Numbered from the stretch's first letter, positions 19,981-28,623 are shown. The stretch is DNA of 64,000 nt from Janthinobacterium silvisoli (GCF_014200725.1 NZ_JACHCL010000002.1:310001-374000), one strand, 5' to 3'. Notes: a model not told the origin generated them from the letters alone. Made by a program: numbers and translations.

Positions 19981-20018
19981 CCGCCCCTCCATATAAGTCA
20001 GGGGCGGCTTGCTTTTTT
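19981..20018 (+). terminator. Terminator-like hairpin in decarboxylase leader (possible attenuator)
   Basis: CCGCCCCT (19981-19988) pairs with AGGGGCGG (20000-20007), followed by CTTGC and six T (20013-20018). It ends at the ribosome-binding site (TGGAGA, 20018-20023) of the decarboxylase. No other gene lies between it and folA, so it could end folA transcripts or attenuate the decarboxylase. Confidence 0.6.
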
Positions 20019-20028
20019 GGAGACATGC

Positions 20029-22293
20029 ATGAAATTCCGTTTCCCCATCGTCATCATTGACGAGGATTTCCGTTCTGAAAATACGTCCGGCCTGGGCATT
20101 CGCGCCCTTGCCGCCGCAATGGAAAAAGAAGGCATGGAAGTGCTGGGCGTGACCAGCTACGGTGATTTGTCGCAATTTGCCCAGCAACAATCGCGCGCGT
20201 CGGCCTTCGTGCTGTCGATCGACGATGAAGAATTCGGCTCCGGTTCCGTCGAAGACACCGATATCGCGCTGAAGTCCCTGCGCGCCTTCGTCGAAGAAAT
20301 CCGCTACAAGAACGCCGACATTCCTATCTATATGTACGGCGAAACGCGCACTTCGCGCCATATCCCGAACGATATCCTGCGCGAACTGCACGGTTTCATC
20401 CACATGTTCGAAGATACGCCGGAATTCGTTGCGCGCCACATCATCCGCGAAGCGAAATCGTATCTGGATGGCCTGTCGCCACCATTCTTCCGCGCACTGG
20501 TGCACTACGCCAACGACGGCTCCTATTCCTGGCACTGCCCTGGCCACTCGGGCGGCGTAGCCTTCCTGAAGTCGCCGATCGGCCAGATGTTCCACCAGTT
20601 CTTCGGTGAAAACATGCTGCGCGCCGACGTCTGCAACGCCGTGGAAGAACTGGGCCAGTTGCTCGACCATACCGGCCCGGTGGCCGCGTCCGAACGCAAT
20701 GCGGCGCGCATCTTCAATGCCGACCATTGCTATTTCGTTACCAACGGTACTTCGACCTCGAACAAGATGGTGTGGCACTCGACGGTGGCGCCAGGCGACA
20801 TCGTGGTTGTCGACCGCAATTGCCATAAGTCGATCTTGCACTCGATCATCATGTGCGGCGCGATTCCCGTGTTCCTGATGCCGACCCGCAACCACCTGGG
20901 CATCATCGGCCCGATTCCACTGGCAGAATTCACGCCGGAAAGCATTGCTCGCAAGATCGAAGCGAACCCGTTCGCCCGTGAAGCCAAGAACAAGAAACCA
21001 CGCATCCTGACCATCACGCAATCGACGTACGACGGCGTGATCTACAACGTGGAAACCCTGCGCGAAATGCTGGACGGCAAGATCGATACCCTGCACTTCG
21101 ATGAAGCATGGCTGCCGCACGCCACCTTCCACGATTTCTATAAAAACATGCACGCCATCGGCAAGGACCGTCCGCGCGCCAAGGAATCGATGATCTTCTC
21201 GACCCAGTCCACGCACAAATTGCTGGCCGGCCTGTCGCAAGCCTCGCAAATCCTGGTGCGTGAATCGGACCAGGTCAAGCTTGACCAGGACGCTTTCAAC
21301 GAAGCCTACCTGATGCATACCTCGACTTCGCCGCAATACTCGATCATCGCTTCCTGCGACGTGGCTGCGGCCATGATGGAAGCGCCGGGCGGCACGGCCC
21401 TGGTGGAAGAGTCGATCATGGAAGCGCTCGATTTCCGCCGCGCCATGAAAAAGATCGACCAGGAATGGGGCAAGGACTGGTGGTTCCAGGTCTGGGGTCC
21501 GGACAACTTCAACGACGAAGGCATGGGCCAGCAATCGGACTGGATGATACGCGCCGAGGACGACTGGCACGGTTTCGGCGACCTGGCTCCCGGATTCAAT
21601 ATGCTCGACCCGATCAAGGCCACCATCGTCAACCCGGGCTTGTCGCTCGATGGCCAGTTTGGCGAGACGGGCATCCCTGCGTCCATCGTCACCAAATACC
21701 TGGCGGAACACGGCGTCATCATTGAAAAATGCGGCCTGTACTCGTTCTTCATCATGTTTACCATCGGCATTACCAAAGGCCGCTGGAATACCTTGCTGAC
21801 GGCGCTGCAACAGTTCAAGGACGATTACGACAAGAATCAGCCGATGTGGCGCATCCTGCCAGAATTCGCGGCAGCCAACCCGCGCTACGAAAAAATGGGC
21901 TTGCGCGACCTGTGCCAGCAAATCCACGATTTCTACAAGGCTTACGATGTGGCGCGTTTGACCACGGAAATGTATCTGTCGGACATGATTCCAGCCATGA
22001 AACCGTCGGAAGCGTTTGCCAAGATGGCCCACCGCGAAATCGAGCGCGTGGCCATCGACGACCTGGAAGGCCGTATCACGTCCATCCTGCTGACGCCGTA
22101 TCCACCAGGCATTCCGCTGCTGATCCCTGGCGAACGTTTCAACAAGACCATCGTCGACTACCTGCGCTTCGCACGCGACTTCAACGAGCGCTTCCCCGGC
22201 TTCGAGACGGATGTGCACGGCCTGGTCAAACGTGAAGTCGATGGCAAGCGTGGCTACTTCGTGGACTGCGTCAAACTGGATGAGAATACCTAA
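20029..22293 (+). CDS. Arginine/lysine/ornithine decarboxylase (PLP, fold III-like Orn/Lys/Arg group)
   Basis: Large decarboxylase of 754 aa, size like E. coli AdiA. It has an N-terminal wing/receiver-like domain (about 1-130), a PLP domain with CPGHSGGVAFLKSP, DRNCHKS, LHFDEAW and the PLP lysine in STHKLLAGLSQAS, and a C-terminal domain ending PYPPGIPLLIPGE. The family removes the carboxyl group of basic amino acids to make agmatine, cadaverine or putrescine, for acid stress or polyamines. ATG 20029 is chosen over TTG 20017 because TGGAGA lies at the right distance. Exact substrate not certain. A terminator follows at 22324. Confidence 0.92.
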   Translation: MKFRFPIVIIDEDFRSENTSGLGIRALAAAMEKEGMEVLGVTSYGDLSQFAQQQSRASAFVLSIDDEEFGSGSVEDTDIALKSLRAFVEEIRYKNADIPIYMYGETRTSRHIPNDILRELHGFIHMFEDTPEFVARHIIREAKSYLDGLSPPFFRALVHYANDGSYSWHCPGHSGGVAFLKSPIGQMFHQFFGENMLRADVCNAVEELGQLLDHTGPVAASERNAARIFNADHCYFVTNGTSTSNKMVWHSTVAPGDIVVVDRNCHKSILHSIIMCGAIPVFLMPTRNHLGIIGPIPLAEFTPESIARKIEANPFAREAKNKKPRILTITQSTYDGVIYNVETLREMLDGKIDTLHFDEAWLPHATFHDFYKNMHAIGKDRPRAKESMIFSTQSTHKLLAGLSQASQILVRESDQVKLDQDAFNEAYLMHTSTSPQYSIIASCDVAAAMMEAPGGTALVEESIMEALDFRRAMKKIDQEWGKDWWFQVWGPDNFNDEGMGQQSDWMIRAEDDWHGFGDLAPGFNMLDPIKATIVNPGLSLDGQFGETGIPASIVTKYLAEHGVIIEKCGLYSFFIMFTIGITKGRWNTLLTALQQFKDDYDKNQPMWRILPEFAAANPRYEKMGLRDLCQQIHDFYKAYDVARLTTEMYLSDMIPAMKPSEAFAKMAHREIERVAIDDLEGRITSILLTPYPPGIPLLIPGERFNKTIVDYLRFARDFNERFPGFETDVHGLVKREVDGKRGYFVDCVKLDENT

Positions 22294-22323
22294 GATCGCC
22301 CTTCGTTAAGAAGCACATATTAA

Positions 22324-22356
22324 ACGCCGCCTGGTGCACATCAGGCGGCGTTTTTT
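22324..22356 (+). terminator. Intrinsic terminator after decarboxylase
   Basis: ACGCCGCCTG and CAGGCGGCGT form a perfect 10-bp stem with an 8-nt loop, followed by a T-run. Confidence 0.9.
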
Positions 22357-22418
22357 CTTGCGCACTGCTCGTTGCGCCACGATAAGACCTGCCGCCAGCA
22401 GATAGCTATAGTCGGCCC

Positions 22419-23543
22419 ATGTCCAGCCGGCTATCCACCTGCTTTGAACTTGACCGCGCCGGTGCGGCGGCCCAGCTGCGTCCGATGGAAGGCTTGCGCG
22501 GTTTTGCCGTGCTGCTGGTGTTTCTGGTGCACTATGTCAGCCTGAGCGCACCCTGGCGTGGCAATGCGCCCATGCTGGCGACGCTGGCGGCCGCACTGCA
22601 TACGGTAGGCAATGCGGGCGTGGACCTGTTTTTTGTCTTGAGCGGCTACCTGATCTATGGTTCGCTGATCCGCCGCCCGCAAGCGCTGGCGTCCTATCTA
22701 CAGCGCCGGGTGCGCCGCATCTACCCAGTCTATGCTTGCGTATTTGCCCTGTATCTGCTGCTATCCTGGCTATTGCCATCTGAAAGCAGGATTCCAGCGA
22801 CATGGCCCGATGCCTTGACCTACCTGGCCAGCAACTTCCTGTTGCTAGCCGGTTTCAGTGCGGCGCCGCCATTCATCAGCGTGGCCTGGTCGCTCAGCTA
22901 TGAAATGCTGTATTACCTGCTGATACCGCTGATGATTGCCGGATTCAGCCTGCGCCGCCGCAGCCTCATCTGGCGCTGCCTGTTCTTCGGCATCCTGGCG
23001 GTAATGGCCAGCTGCGGCTTTGCTGTGTTTGGCGGCCCTGCCCGTTTACTGCTGTTTATCGCCGGTATCTTTCTCCACGAAGCGCTGACGCTGCCCGACT
23101 GGTGTATACCACCTGCCTTGGCCGCCGGCGCGCTGTTGGCCGCCATGGCGAGCCTGTTACTACCTTTGCCGCTACTGCTCAAGCTGGCGGCACTGGCGGC
23201 AGGCTTTTTCCTGCTGTGCCTATGCTGCTTCCAGGCACGCGGCAACTGGCTATCGCGCGCATTCTGCTGGACACCGCTGCGCTGGCTGGGCAATATCAGC
23301 TATTCCTATTACCTGATCCATGGCCTGGCCTTGAAAGGCGCTTTCCTGTTCCTGGCCCTGATCCATCCGCCGCAGGCACAGGGCTGGCCATTTTTCCTGT
23401 TGCTGATGCCGCCCATGCTAGCCTGGACACTGATGCCTGCCGCCATGCTGTTCCTGCTGGTCGAGCGGCCATTCTCGCTAGCCTCCAGACCAGCTGCCAC
23501 CCGAACAACGGCGCTATCGGGTGCGGATCAACCGCTGCCGTAA
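22419..23543 (+). CDS. Acyltransferase-3 family membrane protein (OafA/YrhL type)
   Basis: Polytopic inner-membrane protein of 374 aa with about ten hydrophobic segments. It carries the family N-terminal signature RPMEGLRGFAVLLVFLVHY with its catalytic-type His, then DLFFVLSGYLIYG, RRVRRIYPVY and the C-terminal ISYSYYLIHG. These enzymes move acyl groups onto surface sugars or other exported molecules. No glycan cluster is adjacent, so the acceptor is unknown. It ends just before a convergent gene. Confidence 0.87.
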   Translation: MSSRLSTCFELDRAGAAAQLRPMEGLRGFAVLLVFLVHYVSLSAPWRGNAPMLATLAAALHTVGNAGVDLFFVLSGYLIYGSLIRRPQALASYLQRRVRRIYPVYACVFALYLLLSWLLPSESRIPATWPDALTYLASNFLLLAGFSAAPPFISVAWSLSYEMLYYLLIPLMIAGFSLRRRSLIWRCLFFGILAVMASCGFAVFGGPARLLLFIAGIFLHEALTLPDWCIPPALAAGALLAAMASLLLPLPLLLKLAALAAGFFLLCLCCFQARGNWLSRAFCWTPLRWLGNISYSYYLIHGLALKGAFLFLALIHPPQAQGWPFFLLLMPPMLAWTLMPAAMLFLLVERPFSLASRPAATRTTALSGADQPLP

Positions 23544-23561
23544 ACAGGGTCCAGGCCGTAC

Positions 23562-24233
23562 TCACGTCCAGTCACCCATCACCACGATGCGGTTGCCACG
23601 GCGGCGCCAGCGGGCACTTTCCTCATCTTTTGGCGGCGGTCCCGAACGGAAGTGCGGCAAGTGCTGGTACAAGGCGCGCATTACGGCGCTCTCTACTGCA
23701 CGGGGACCGGGATCGCCCTCGGCCACCAGCCGCGCCGCCTGCCCTGCGATACGCACGAAACGCCGCGCCATGTCCAATTCTTCCTTTTCCTCATGCTGCG
23801 AGGTTCTTCCCGCAAACTCGATTGCCAGTGCGCCGCTGGCCGCCTTGCCCAAGGCTGCTCCCAGCGCCGTGCCCGCGCCGGGAACGGAAATCATGCAGCC
23901 CAATGCCCTGCCAATGAAGGGCAAGGCTGTCCTGGCGACTGCTTTCAAGACGCCAGCCAGTGGCGCCGCCACCTTGCCGGTCACCGTCTCCGCCTTCCTG
24001 AGCTCCTTCCAGGCATGCTTCAAAACATTGCCGAGGAATTGCTCCAGCTCCACTTCGCTGCCCACCGCCAGCAACACCATGGCCAGTTGCCACTCCTCTT
24101 CCTCGCTGAACACAGCGGCAGCGCCTTCCTTGCCCGGCCAGCTAGCGCCAAATTCCAGCAGTGCAAAGGCCACGCCAGCGCGGCGGCGGCATTGTACGCA
24201 CGTGCATTCCCATCCATGCATGATGGCTCCCAT
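23562..24233 (-). CDS. Uncharacterised protein with EEEEW...ELEQFLG and Gly/Ala-rich core
   Basis: Unknown function, 223 aa. Visible: an N-terminal Cys-rich stretch (WECTCVQCRR), an acidic block FSEEEEWQLAMVLLAV, then SEVELEQFLG, a Lys-rich amphipathic helix, a hydrophobic Gly/Ala/Pro-rich segment (about 85-140, GVLKAVARTALPFIGRALG and PGAGTALGAALGKAASGAL), an EFAG block and ARRFVRIAGQAARLV. I recall proteobacterial proteins with this block order but no assigned role. The amphipathic helix plus glycine-rich hydrophobic core could insert into membranes (speculation). The start is uncertain: the Cys-rich N-terminus may not belong to the protein. Confidence 0.6.
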   Translation of the reverse strand: MGAIMHGWECTCVQCRRRAGVAFALLEFGASWPGKEGAAAVFSEEEEWQLAMVLLAVGSEVELEQFLGNVLKHAWKELRKAETVTGKVAAPLAGVLKAVARTALPFIGRALGCMISVPGAGTALGAALGKAASGALAIEFAGRTSQHEEKEELDMARRFVRIAGQAARLVAEGDPGPRAVESAVMRALYQHLPHFRSGPPPKDEESARWRRRGNRIVVMGDWT

Positions 24234-24351
24234 CGCTCAGCGTCAAGCCCTGCAGAAGGCTTGCAGTAAACCTTCGACACTAACGCCATGCACGCGATCC
24301 ACCGTAACACTCGATCCATGATCTGGCTCATCACAATATGCTCGCGCCCAT

Positions 24352-24379
24352 AAAAAACGGCAGCCATTAATGGCTGCCG
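24352..24379 (-). terminator. Intrinsic terminator for the secreted-protein gene
   Basis: A 22-bp perfect palindrome (24358-24379, core GGCAGCCATTAATGGCTGCC) with six A on its plus-strand left side, which is a T-run for the minus-strand gene ending at 24417. Confidence 0.8.
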
Positions 24380-24416
24380 CGAATGATTATCCGTGACGTA
24401 TTTAACTTCAGTAACA

Positions 24417-25415
24417 TCAAGGAATACTGCACGTCTTGTTAGGATTGACCAGGCTGCATTTCCAGCGCCAGTCCACTTCCGTTTCATCGCGCAACTGGAT
24501 TGAAAACGACAGGGCTGGCGAAGTAACGGAAATCGTTACCAGATTGCTGACATAATTGTTTTTGTTTGGCTCCGCAGTCCCATACACGCCCTTGATGGTC
24601 GCCGCCTTGCCAAACTGGATATCCATCTGGCTATTGGCGATCAGATAAGACAGGTTGTCGTTGATATATTGGCCAATCGGGAAGACACTGCCGTTGGGTA
24701 AGGTCACTGTTTTACCTGGTGGTACCAAGCGGTTCAAGCCAACGAGCCAGTTTTGATCCCTATTAAAAAATAATTTATCCTTGACACCATTCATCGCCCC
24801 TTTGATACCGTCGCCGATGCGTGTATCAGCGATATTTTCCCCTTTGTTGATAAGCCATGAACCAACCACCGGTAAAATCCACGAAAGATTCGAGTCGCAA
24901 TCGGTAGAGGAGTTGACGTTCGCACTCATGCCGACCTGATTCGATGCCAGGACACCATCGGCGGCGCCATATTGGCCGGTAATGGAAATATTGTTCAGCG
25001 TAGCAGTATTGGTACACGAGAAATGAATGACGCCCAACTTCTTTCCAGAGTAATTATTGCGGGCCTGGTAGTTAATGCCATTGAGCGTCATGAGTACTAC
25101 ACCAGATGCGCTCGGTTGTAGCGTCGCGTGTAAATCGCCACTCAGTGTGCCATCCAGAAACTGTACGCCATTCTTGGACGCTTCCTGAGACATGACGTTA
25201 TTCAGACTTTGTTCCAAATTCGGCTGCACAAGGCGTAACTCACCCGCAATCGCATACAACTGGCCACTCTGGTCTTTTTGAGATTCCCGGTAAGTCGCTG
25301 AAGCGCCGCCAACACTGACGGTCACTACATTTTCCTGCTTGATGAATTGTGGCGACCAATCCGCGTACACGTTGCCACCGGCCAGTGCCGTCACCAGAAA
25401 AATTAATTTACGCAT
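24417..25415 (-). CDS. Secreted protein of unknown function
   Basis: Predicted exported protein of 332 aa; a short signal peptide (MRKLIFLVTALAGGNVYA) precedes a mature part rich in Ser, Asn, Thr and Val, with alternating hydrophobic residues suggesting beta structure and four or five Cys (CTN, TDCDS, WRWKCSL, NKTCSIP). No known domain recognised. ATG 25415 is chosen for the AGGAAA site before it and the signal peptide; the open frame continues upstream but that part has other composition. The gene is less GC-rich than its neighbours, as if acquired. It has its own terminator. Confidence 0.65.
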   Translation of the reverse strand: MRKLIFLVTALAGGNVYADWSPQFIKQENVVTVSVGGASATYRESQKDQSGQLYAIAGELRLVQPNLEQSLNNVMSQEASKNGVQFLDGTLSGDLHATLQPSASGVVLMTLNGINYQARNNYSGKKLGVIHFSCTNTATLNNISITGQYGAADGVLASNQVGMSANVNSSTDCDSNLSWILPVVGSWLINKGENIADTRIGDGIKGAMNGVKDKLFFNRDQNWLVGLNRLVPPGKTVTLPNGSVFPIGQYINDNLSYLIANSQMDIQFGKAATIKGVYGTAEPNKNNYVSNLVTISVTSPALSFSIQLRDETEVDWRWKCSLVNPNKTCSIP

Positions 25416-25904
25416 GAGGTTTCCTGAAGAATGTGTAAGAAATGATGAACAATTACTTTGCAGTAATAGTCGAACACAATATTGCCACAATGGAATTACT
25501 ACATCAATAATATTCTTACTGTTGTTTTTCATCATCATCCGGCGCTGGATCTTGTCCGCCAGGCGCTGGTTCAGGATAGGGATATACGGCTTGACGCGAG
25601 CATTACGCACACATCGAGGTGATGAAACAAGGCGCAAGCCAGGGAGAAATGCGGGAGTCGCGCAGTGGCGCAGCGAAACGGGTTTCGCCGCCAGGAGCTA
25701 GCCATCTGCAGGCTGCTGCCTTGCCCGGTACCAGCGCTGGCGCCCGTTTGCGCCAGGTTCGCCAGGCTGGTCTCATAGCCGCTGGCCGGGTAGGCCTTGC
25801 CCGTGGCCACCATGGAGAAGGTCAATAGCGAGGTCTTGATGCGGTTGCTGCTACTGGCAGCCTGGACCAAGCGCCTAGTGCCTGTGTATCACAGGCAGGC
25901 GAGG
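25416..25904. other. Gene-poor stretch with dioxygenase fragment and small hairpins
   Basis: About 490 bases without an intact gene. It has an AT-rich part (25430-25540) upstream of the secreted-protein gene, a GC-rich part of unclear origin, a GCGAAAC/GTTTCGC hairpin near 25674-25689, the duplicated dioxygenase fragment (25697-25872) and a CCTGTG/CACAGG hairpin near 25880-25895. Confidence 0.5.
25697..25872 (-). pseudogene. Duplicated fragment of the dioxygenase-like gene
   Basis: About 175 bp nearly identical to 26509-26684 inside the dioxygenase-like gene downstream, in the same orientation; roughly ten substitutions, no gap seen. It covers the C-terminal Ser/Gly/Ala-rich part (QAASSSNRIKTSLLTF onward) but not the last 20 codons. 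It has no start and cannot make a working protein. Together with the intact gene it brackets the AT-rich gene 25905-26228. Confidence 0.85.
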
Positions 25905-26228
25905 TTACAATAGTCCGAAACTGACCAGCAGGCATATGCCAGGGACTTCATCATAATAAATAAACATGGTCACATTGCTAGTCTTTGCAGCAATCATGGT
26001 GGCATAGAAACGGTTCTTATCTGCTGAACTCATGTTGTCAGGAAAGCCAATAGCACCGTAGCTACACGATGATGACGTGTTCCATATTGCAACATTATTT
26101 CCCATATAGTTTTCCAGCTTCCAGCTAGGCTGACCAGACGCCGTCGAATAAAATATCTGCCGGCGTTCGGCATGCACCGGCCCACTGAAAAATATCAGGA
26201 AAATAACTGCTATTTTTATCAATTTCAT
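25905..26228 (-). CDS. Small secreted protein, AT-rich, unknown
   Basis: Predicted periplasmic or secreted protein of 107 aa: signal peptide MKLIKIAVIFLIFFSGPVHA, then a short mature chain with two Cys (SSSCSYGAIGF and PGICLLVSF) that may pair. The block RFYATMIAAKTSNVTMFIYYDE resembles small OB-fold-like secreted proteins, including distant subtilase-cytotoxin B-like ones, but this is a weak by-eye likeness. The start at 26228 is set by the signal peptide; an ATG 12 bases earlier is possible. The AT-rich composition differs sharply from the surrounding GC-rich DNA, and it sits between two copies of a dioxygenase fragment, so it was probably acquired. Confidence 0.6.
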   Translation of the reverse strand: MKLIKIAVIFLIFFSGPVHAERRQIFYSTASGQPSWKLENYMGNNVAIWNTSSSCSYGAIGFPDNMSSADKNRFYATMIAAKTSNVTMFIYYDEVPGICLLVSFGLL

Positions 26229-26448
26229 AAAACCTTGCATATTGCATCCTTATTTAATATGCCAGCAAACTGGAATATATTGATTTATGGAAATTATCAT
26301 ATTATAAGTATCTCAAATAATTGTCAATATATCCATACTTTAGCAAGCTATTTTTTGAATACTCCATGCAATGTAAACACTGTTTTCCTTCCTGCATAAA
26401 CGCCAGCATGCGATTGGCCGATATTGAAGAAAGCAGGGACAATATACC

Positions 26449-27285
26449 TTAGCCATTCACGGCAACAGCCAGCCTGGCCACATAACCATCGATGGCATTG
26501 CCCGTCAGGCTAGCCATCTGCAGGCTGCTGCCTTGCCCGGTACCAGCGCTCGCGCCCGTTTGCGCCAGGTTCGCCAGGCTGGTCTCATAGCCGCTGGCCG
26601 AGTAGGCCTTGCGCGCGGCCGCCATGGGGAAGGTCAATAGCGAGGTCTTGATGCGGTTGCTGCTACTGGCAGCCTGCACCAGGCTGGGGTAAATTTCCAA
26701 GTGCACATGCGGCAGGGTTCCTGGCTGGCAGCCAGGAAAGATGGTGGTGAAAGCCAGCATGCCGTTGCCGTCCGTTTCCTGCAGCCCCCGCAAATAATTC
26801 TGTCCTGCCAGGCCGCTGGAATATAGCGAATAGCGGCCATAGCGGTCGCAGTGCCATAGATAAATAGCGTAGCCGGCCAGGCTGGCACAGCCAGCCCCGG
26901 CATTGAGCAGCTGCAGCCGTATGCTCAACGGTACGCCCGCTGCAACCGCCGTGCCGCCATTGAAGCTGCTGCGGATATCGCTGCGCACGATGCCGGGCTG
27001 GTTCAGTACGTTGATGATGCTGCTGCCATAGGTATTGGTGCCATCGGCAGGATACGGCCCGGCCATTTCTTCCGGAATCACGGCGCAGGCGCCCGCCACG
27101 GGTTCGCTAGCGCCCATGGCTTCCAGCTCAGTAGCCGGCGCGGTGGCGTCACTCGCTCCGCCGCAACTGATCAGGGGCAAGGTCGCCGTGCCTACCAGCA
27201 GCCAGCGCAGCAGCCGGCGCCGTTCGGCCTGCCCCTGGTCCATCATTTCGAACTTGGATGCCAGGTCGACAGCAGGTGTATCCAT
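26449..27285 (-). CDS. Intradiol-dioxygenase-like lipoprotein, iron-ligand Tyr apparently lost
   Basis: Protein of 278 aa with an N-terminal lipobox-like LISC (after RRRLLRWLLVGTATLP) and an intradiol ring-cleavage dioxygenase core: AIYLWHCDRYGRYSLYSS, YLRGLQETDGNGMLAFTTIFPG and PHVHLEIY. In family members the segment reads PGxYPGRxxHIH, giving the Fe-ligand Tyr and a conserved Arg. Here it reads PGCQPGTLPHVH, so both seem replaced while the two His remain. It may be inactive or changed in activity. Start ATG 27285 is chosen because the lipoprotein signal follows. Its 3' part is duplicated at 25697-25872. Confidence 0.75.
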   Translation of the reverse strand: MDTPAVDLASKFEMMDQGQAERRRLLRWLLVGTATLPLISCGGASDATAPATELEAMGASEPVAGACAVIPEEMAGPYPADGTNTYGSSIINVLNQPGIVRSDIRSSFNGGTAVAAGVPLSIRLQLLNAGAGCASLAGYAIYLWHCDRYGRYSLYSSGLAGQNYLRGLQETDGNGMLAFTTIFPGCQPGTLPHVHLEIYPSLVQAASSSNRIKTSLLTFPMAAARKAYSASGYETSLANLAQTGASAGTGQGSSLQMASLTGNAIDGYVARLAVAVNG

Positions 27286-27401
27286 ACATATTCCATCAAA
27301 TGGGGCAAGCCTGCCAGCGCCGGACTGAGGCTGGCGCACAGGAACAGCAAGCGCCTGGTGGCCTCGCTGAAAGTGACGCTGACGGGCTTGCGCTCCATGG
27401 T

Positions 27402-28055
27402 TCAAGCCGTGGTGTTGACCAGGTTGCCGGCCGCTGGCAGGCTGGTGGCGCCGCTGGCGCCGCCCAGGCTACCCGACAAGGATTGCAGGAAACTGCCCAG
27501 CTTGGCATTACTGCCGTCGCTGCCGCCCCCCAGCGAAGTGAGCAGATTGGCGAAACTCGATTGCAAGTCGCTGACGCTGCTGTCGCTACCGTCGTTGCTG
27601 CTGGTGCTATCTGTGCTGGACGACAATTTCTGCATCAGGCTTTGCAAGTCCGACTCGATATGGCCGGGTCCGCCCCTGCCGCCGCCGTGGTGGCCGCCTT
27701 CGCCGGCGACTTTGCCCTGGCCTTCAGCCTGGCCGCCGCCACCCTGCGCGTGCAGGCTGCCCATCAGCTGGTGCAAAAAGGCGCCCAGCGCCTGGCCCGC
27801 GTCGCTGCCGCTGGCGGTACTGGTAGCGCTGGTGCCGCCGTCGGTGCTGCTGGCCGTATCGCTACTGGTATCGGGCACGCTCACGCCGATCGATGACAGG
27901 GCACTGGAAATGGCGTCCAGGAAGCCGTTGTCATCGGGCCTTTGCGGCGGCGTGCCGGCCGTGGCGCTGGTCGAAGCGGTGGCCGCGCTGCCGTCGAGGC
28001 GGCTGAAGGCGTTCAATTGGAGATTGCTGCTGGACGATAAAGCGTTGATGCTCAT
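27402..28055 (-). CDS. Ser/Gly-rich low-complexity protein
   Basis: Unrecognised 217-aa protein made mostly of Ser, Gly, Thr, Ala and Asp, with a central Gly/His block (GGHHGGGRGGPG) and Leu-spaced helices (LDAISSALSSIG, FLHQLMGSLHAQ, LQSLMQKLSS, FANLLTSLGG, GSFLQSLSGSL) repeated at intervals. There is no signal peptide. It lies 67 nt after the Spy-like gene on the same strand and may share its Cpx-type promoter. The repeated amphipathic helices hint at self-assembly. Similar low-complexity proteins occur in the family Oxalobacteraceae; no function known to me. Confidence 0.65.
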   Translation of the reverse strand: MSINALSSSSNLQLNAFSRLDGSAATASTSATAGTPPQRPDDNGFLDAISSALSSIGVSVPDTSSDTASSTDGGTSATSTASGSDAGQALGAFLHQLMGSLHAQGGGGQAEGQGKVAGEGGHHGGGRGGPGHIESDLQSLMQKLSSSTDSTSSNDGSDSSVSDLQSSFANLLTSLGGGSDGSNAKLGSFLQSLSGSLGGASGATSLPAAGNLVNTTA

Positions 28056-28087
28056 GTTTTACTCCCCTTTTTATAGTGTGTGATGGT

Positions 28088-28120
28088 TTATTGCACCTGC
28101 GATTTATTACACCTACGATT
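28088..28120. repeat. Short tandem direct repeat (16-bp period)
   Basis: A 17-base unit (TTATTGCACCTGCGATT, then TTATTACACCTACGATT) occurs twice with 2 mismatches between the Spy-like gene and the Ser/Gly-rich gene. It could be a binding site or chance slippage product. Confidence 0.5.
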
Positions 28121-28122
28121 TG

Positions 28123-28623
28123 CTACACTGGCGCTGGCGGACGCTGCCCTGAACGGCCGGGGCCGCCTTCGTGGCGCGTGTGCCGGGCGGCCAGTTGCGC
28201 GCGCTGTTCCGGCGTCAGCAAGGCCAGCAGTTGCTGTTCCAGCCTTGCATGCTCCAGGCTGATCCTCGCGGTCGCTTGCGCTGCGGTATTGGCCAGGGCG
28301 CTGGCCTGGGCGTCGTCGTATTGGGCGGAAGCGGCCAAGGCGCGCAACTGCGCATGCGCCTTGAAGGCGATTTTCTCTTGTTCGTGCAGCAGCGGTTCCT
28401 GGGCGTAGGTCGCGGCAAACACCTTGTCTTGCTGCGCTTCCGTCAATTCGATGCCGCGCAGGAAAGGCGGCACGGCCTCGCCAGCACCACGGCCGGGGCC
28501 GTGATGGCCCATCCCGGGACCGGGACCAAAGCCTGGACCGGGAGCCTGCTGTGCCCTGACCGTCAGCGGCGCTGCCAAGCCAGCCGACAACAGCAGGAAC
28601 AGCATCGTTTGTCTGTGTTTCAT
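28123..28623 (-). CDS. Spy/CpxP-family periplasmic protein
   Basis: Periplasmic protein of 166 aa with a signal peptide (ending VRAQ) and two LTxxQ-type motifs, LTEAQQDKV (about residue 60) and LTPEQRAQL (about 137), set in long helices. Spy and CpxP are periplasmic chaperones/repressors of the Cpx envelope-stress response. A Pro/Gly/His-rich stretch at 27-50 may bind metal. It is divergent from the CpxR-like gene, with two exact CpxR boxes between them. Confidence 0.85.
   Translation of the reverse strand: MKHRQTMLFLLLSAGLAAPLTVRAQQAPGPGFGPGPGMGHHGPGRGAGEAVPPFLRGIELTEAQQDKVFAATYAQEPLLHEQEKIAFKAHAQLRALAASAQYDDAQASALANTAAQATARISLEHARLEQQLLALLTPEQRAQLAARHTRHEGGPGRSGQRPPAPV

Noticed and set aside
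19951..22218. Long open frame (about 755 codons) antisense to the decarboxylase gene
   Set aside because: Shadow frame in GC-rich coding DNA; no domain or start context, while the plus-strand product is a clear decarboxylase.
25416..25637. N-terminal extension of the secreted-protein gene to 25637
   Set aside because: It would remove the signal peptide from the N-terminus, and the ribosome site sits at ATG 25415.
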